Source: Spirochaetia bacterium (GTDB lineage: Bacteria > Spirochaetota > Spirochaetia > Treponematales > Breznakiellaceae). From it: DNA of 6,865 bases. Numbering within the stretch: position 1 is the stretch's first letter; every line of letters starts with the position of its first letter. Positions 5,645-6,865 of the stretch are shown here, one piece after another. Below the pieces are notes generated by a model, which searched no databases, was not told the DNA's origin, and worked only from the letters and a program-made list of their open reading frames with translations. The DNA is taken from NCBI GenBank assembly GCA_025997715.1, contig BNUY01000148.1, forward strand, positions 1 to 6,865, given 5' to 3'. The translations under genes and the position numbers were made by a program.

Positions 5645-6034
5645 ATGGGTACGGTATTAGCCACTCGGGGAGTAATTCCTCAGCAGGAACTCCCCCAGGA
5701 AAGAGAATTTGCGAAACAGTCACAGGCCAGGGCATCTAAGCTCGCTTCGGCCCACGCTGTTGCTTTAGAACGATTTGAATCGGCCCTGCCGGGGGATCCC
5801 TGGAGGAAAACACCCCGGGATATACGGCCTGCGGTGGCGGACCTTGAACGAATTTCCCTTGCCATGAACCGGCGGCTCAAGTTCGAGGTGGACCATGAGT
5901 CCCATGAAGTAACGGTCAAGGTCATTGACGGCGAAACCGATAAGGTAATAAAGATCCTTCCTCCGGAAGAATTGCAACGCCTGCATAATAACATCAAGGA
6001 AACCATCGGTTTCTTATTCGACGAGCGGGTGTAG
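5645..6034 (+). CDS. flaG: FlaG family flagellar protein
   Basis: A 129-residue protein with a C-terminal FlaG domain (about 65-129): MNRRLKFEVD, HEVTVKVID, VIKILPPEEL and GFLFDERV. These are the conserved paired strands and the Pro-Pro-Glu turn of the family. The N-terminal 60 residues are polar and probably flexible, with no signal peptide or membrane segment. FlaG proteins are linked to filament growth and length and usually lie next to fliD; the biochemical role is not settled. The frame is open back to TTG 5579, but ATG 5645 is chosen because AGGGAGG (5634-5640) lies 4 bases before it and the upstream residues fall in terminator and leader DNA. It lies between a strong terminator and fliD, so it probably has its own promoter between 5581 and 5640. 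I could not assign one with confidence. Confidence 0.92.
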   Translation: MGTVLATRGVIPQQELPQEREFAKQSQARASKLASAHAVALERFESALPGDPWRKTPRDIRPAVADLERISLAMNRRLKFEVDHESHEVTVKVIDGETDKVIKILPPEELQRLHNNIKETIGFLFDERV

Positions 6035-6039
6035 TAGAA

Positions 6040-6055
6040 TAGAACTACGGTTCTA
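6040..6055 (+). other. UACG-tetraloop hairpin between flaG and fliD
   Basis: TAGAAC (6040-6045) pairs with GTTCTA (6050-6055) around TACG. In RNA this is a C(UACG)G tetraloop, an unusually stable UNCG class. It lies 5 bases after the flaG stop and 11 bases before fliD. No T-run follows, so it is more likely an RNA processing or stability stem, or a modulator of fliD translation, than a terminator. Confidence 0.5.
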
Positions 6056-6066
6056 AAGCGTGGGGT

Positions 6067-6865
6067 ATGTCCGATATCTTTATTCCCGGGGTAAAAAGCC
6101 GGTTTAACACCGATAAACTCATTGAAGACCTGATGAAGGTCGAACGCATCCCCCGGGACCGCACGGAAAAGCGCGTCGAATCACTCAAAACTGAAAAAAC
6201 CTACTGGCAGGAAATGGGCCGTCGCATGGGTACCCTGCGGGACAGCGCCCGGCTCCTGTTTTCCTTCCAAAACCCCTTTAACGAACGTATCGCCGTTTCG
6301 GCGGACGATTCGGTGATCAGCGCCACCGCCACCCGGGAAGCGTCGGAACAGCAGCACCGGTTTACGGTAAAGCAGGTTGCTGCGGCGGACCGGTTTCTCT
6401 CCACCCCCCTTGACGGGAAATATACGGTACCCGGCGGAACCTACGGTTTTTCTGTGGGGGATGACACCGTCTCCTTTACCTTTCGCGGCGGCACATTGCG
6501 GGAGTTTACGGACGCCCTGAACCGCCGGGGAAAGGAAAAAATACAGGCCGGCCTTATCACGGTTGAGCCGGGAACCCAATCCCTGCTTATCGAATCCCTG
6601 GTAACCGGGGAAAAAAACACGCTGGGCTTTCATGACGACGCCGAGGCATTGGCCCTGGGCATCGGCATGGCGGAAAGGACAAGCGATACCCCCTCCCGGG
6701 ATTTTTCCCTTGGGGATGCCACGGTACAGCCGGGGCGCAATTCGGACCCAAAGCTTATATCCCTCTCAGACAATGTCCTTCGGATTGACGCCGGGGGCAG
6801 GGCGCTTATCAAACCCGGGACGAGTATCACGTCGGCGCCGAACCTGATAATAAGCTATGAAACCG
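6067..6865 (+). CDS. fliD: Flagellar filament cap protein FliD (HAP2), 3' partial
   Basis: FliD sits at the filament tip as a ring and helps newly exported flagellin to fold and insert. The frame is open from ATG 6067 to the window edge, giving 266 complete codons; full spirochaete FliD proteins are much longer, so the C-terminal domain is missing. The N-terminal FliD domain is clear: MSDIFIPGVKSRFNTDKLIE at 1-20, then DLMKVERIPRDR, which matches the family pattern of a Gly-Ile/Val start followed by a helix. A Lys/Glu-rich, probably coiled helix covers about 25-60. Residues about 75-265 alternate short strands and Gly turns, as in the middle domains. The start is chosen by this conserved N-terminus. 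The ribosome site is weak (GTGGGG just upstream), and the gene begins 32 bases after flaG, which suggests the same transcript, possibly tuned by the UACG hairpin. Confidence 0.95.
   Translation, partial: MSDIFIPGVKSRFNTDKLIEDLMKVERIPRDRTEKRVESLKTEKTYWQEMGRRMGTLRDSARLLFSFQNPFNERIAVSADDSVISATATREASEQQHRFTVKQVAAADRFLSTPLDGKYTVPGGTYGFSVGDDTVSFTFRGGTLREFTDALNRRGKEKIQAGLITVEPGTQSLLIESLVTGEKNTLGFHDDAEALALGIGMAERTSDTPSRDFSLGDATVQPGRNSDPKLISLSDNVLRIDAGGRALIKPGTSITSAPNLIISYET

Overview
The window looks like chromosomal DNA of a spirochaete, most likely Treponema or a close relative. The evidence is two tandem FlaB-type flagellins of 286 and 284 residues that carry the spirochaete start MIINHN, the RIRD/AENLQA core and a GANMDQ motif. 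They are followed by flaG and fliD, an order that, from memory, resembles the flaB-flaB-flaG-fliD region of Treponema pallidum. The DNA is visibly GC-rich, most strongly in rarA, which argues against the low-GC Borrelia type. A host-gut treponeme would fit, but the sequence does not prove the species.

Layout, all genes on the + strand. Positions 2-1132 hold an unrecognised, probably extracytoplasmic, seven-repeat beta-propeller-like protein, open at the left edge of the window. Its first 94 bases are a perfect inverted copy of 250-343, so its visible N-terminus is suspect. Positions 1139-3415 hold rarA fused to a C-terminal domain that resembles a degenerate methyltransferase. It begins 6 bases after the propeller gene stops, at a TTG codon. 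Positions 3416-3491 hold a candidate sigma-28 promoter, a small hairpin with GGA in its loop, and the Shine-Dalgarno site of the first flagellin gene (3492-4352). A perfect 12-bp terminator-like stem follows. A 263-base intergenic region (4353-4615) holds three AACCGG repeats spaced 10 bases apart, a hairpin over a decoy ribosome site, and a second GGA-loop hairpin. The second flagellin gene (4616-5470) ends at a strong GC-rich, T-tailed terminator (5543-5580). flaG (5645-6034) and the 5' part of fliD (6067 to the right edge) follow, separated by a hairpin with a UACG loop.

How the genes work together: the right half supplies the filament of the periplasmic flagellum, namely two flagellin subunits, the filament-associated FlaG and the FliD cap. 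The most striking regulatory signal is that both flagellin leaders have a hairpin presenting GGA in its loop, with that GGA exactly 24 bases upstream of the GGA in the Shine-Dalgarno site. This is the arrangement expected for two-site CsrA (FliW-CsrA-flagellin) translational control. The left half (propeller protein plus RarA fusion) has no obvious link to motility and probably only neighbours it, although no terminator is seen between rarA and the first flagellin gene.
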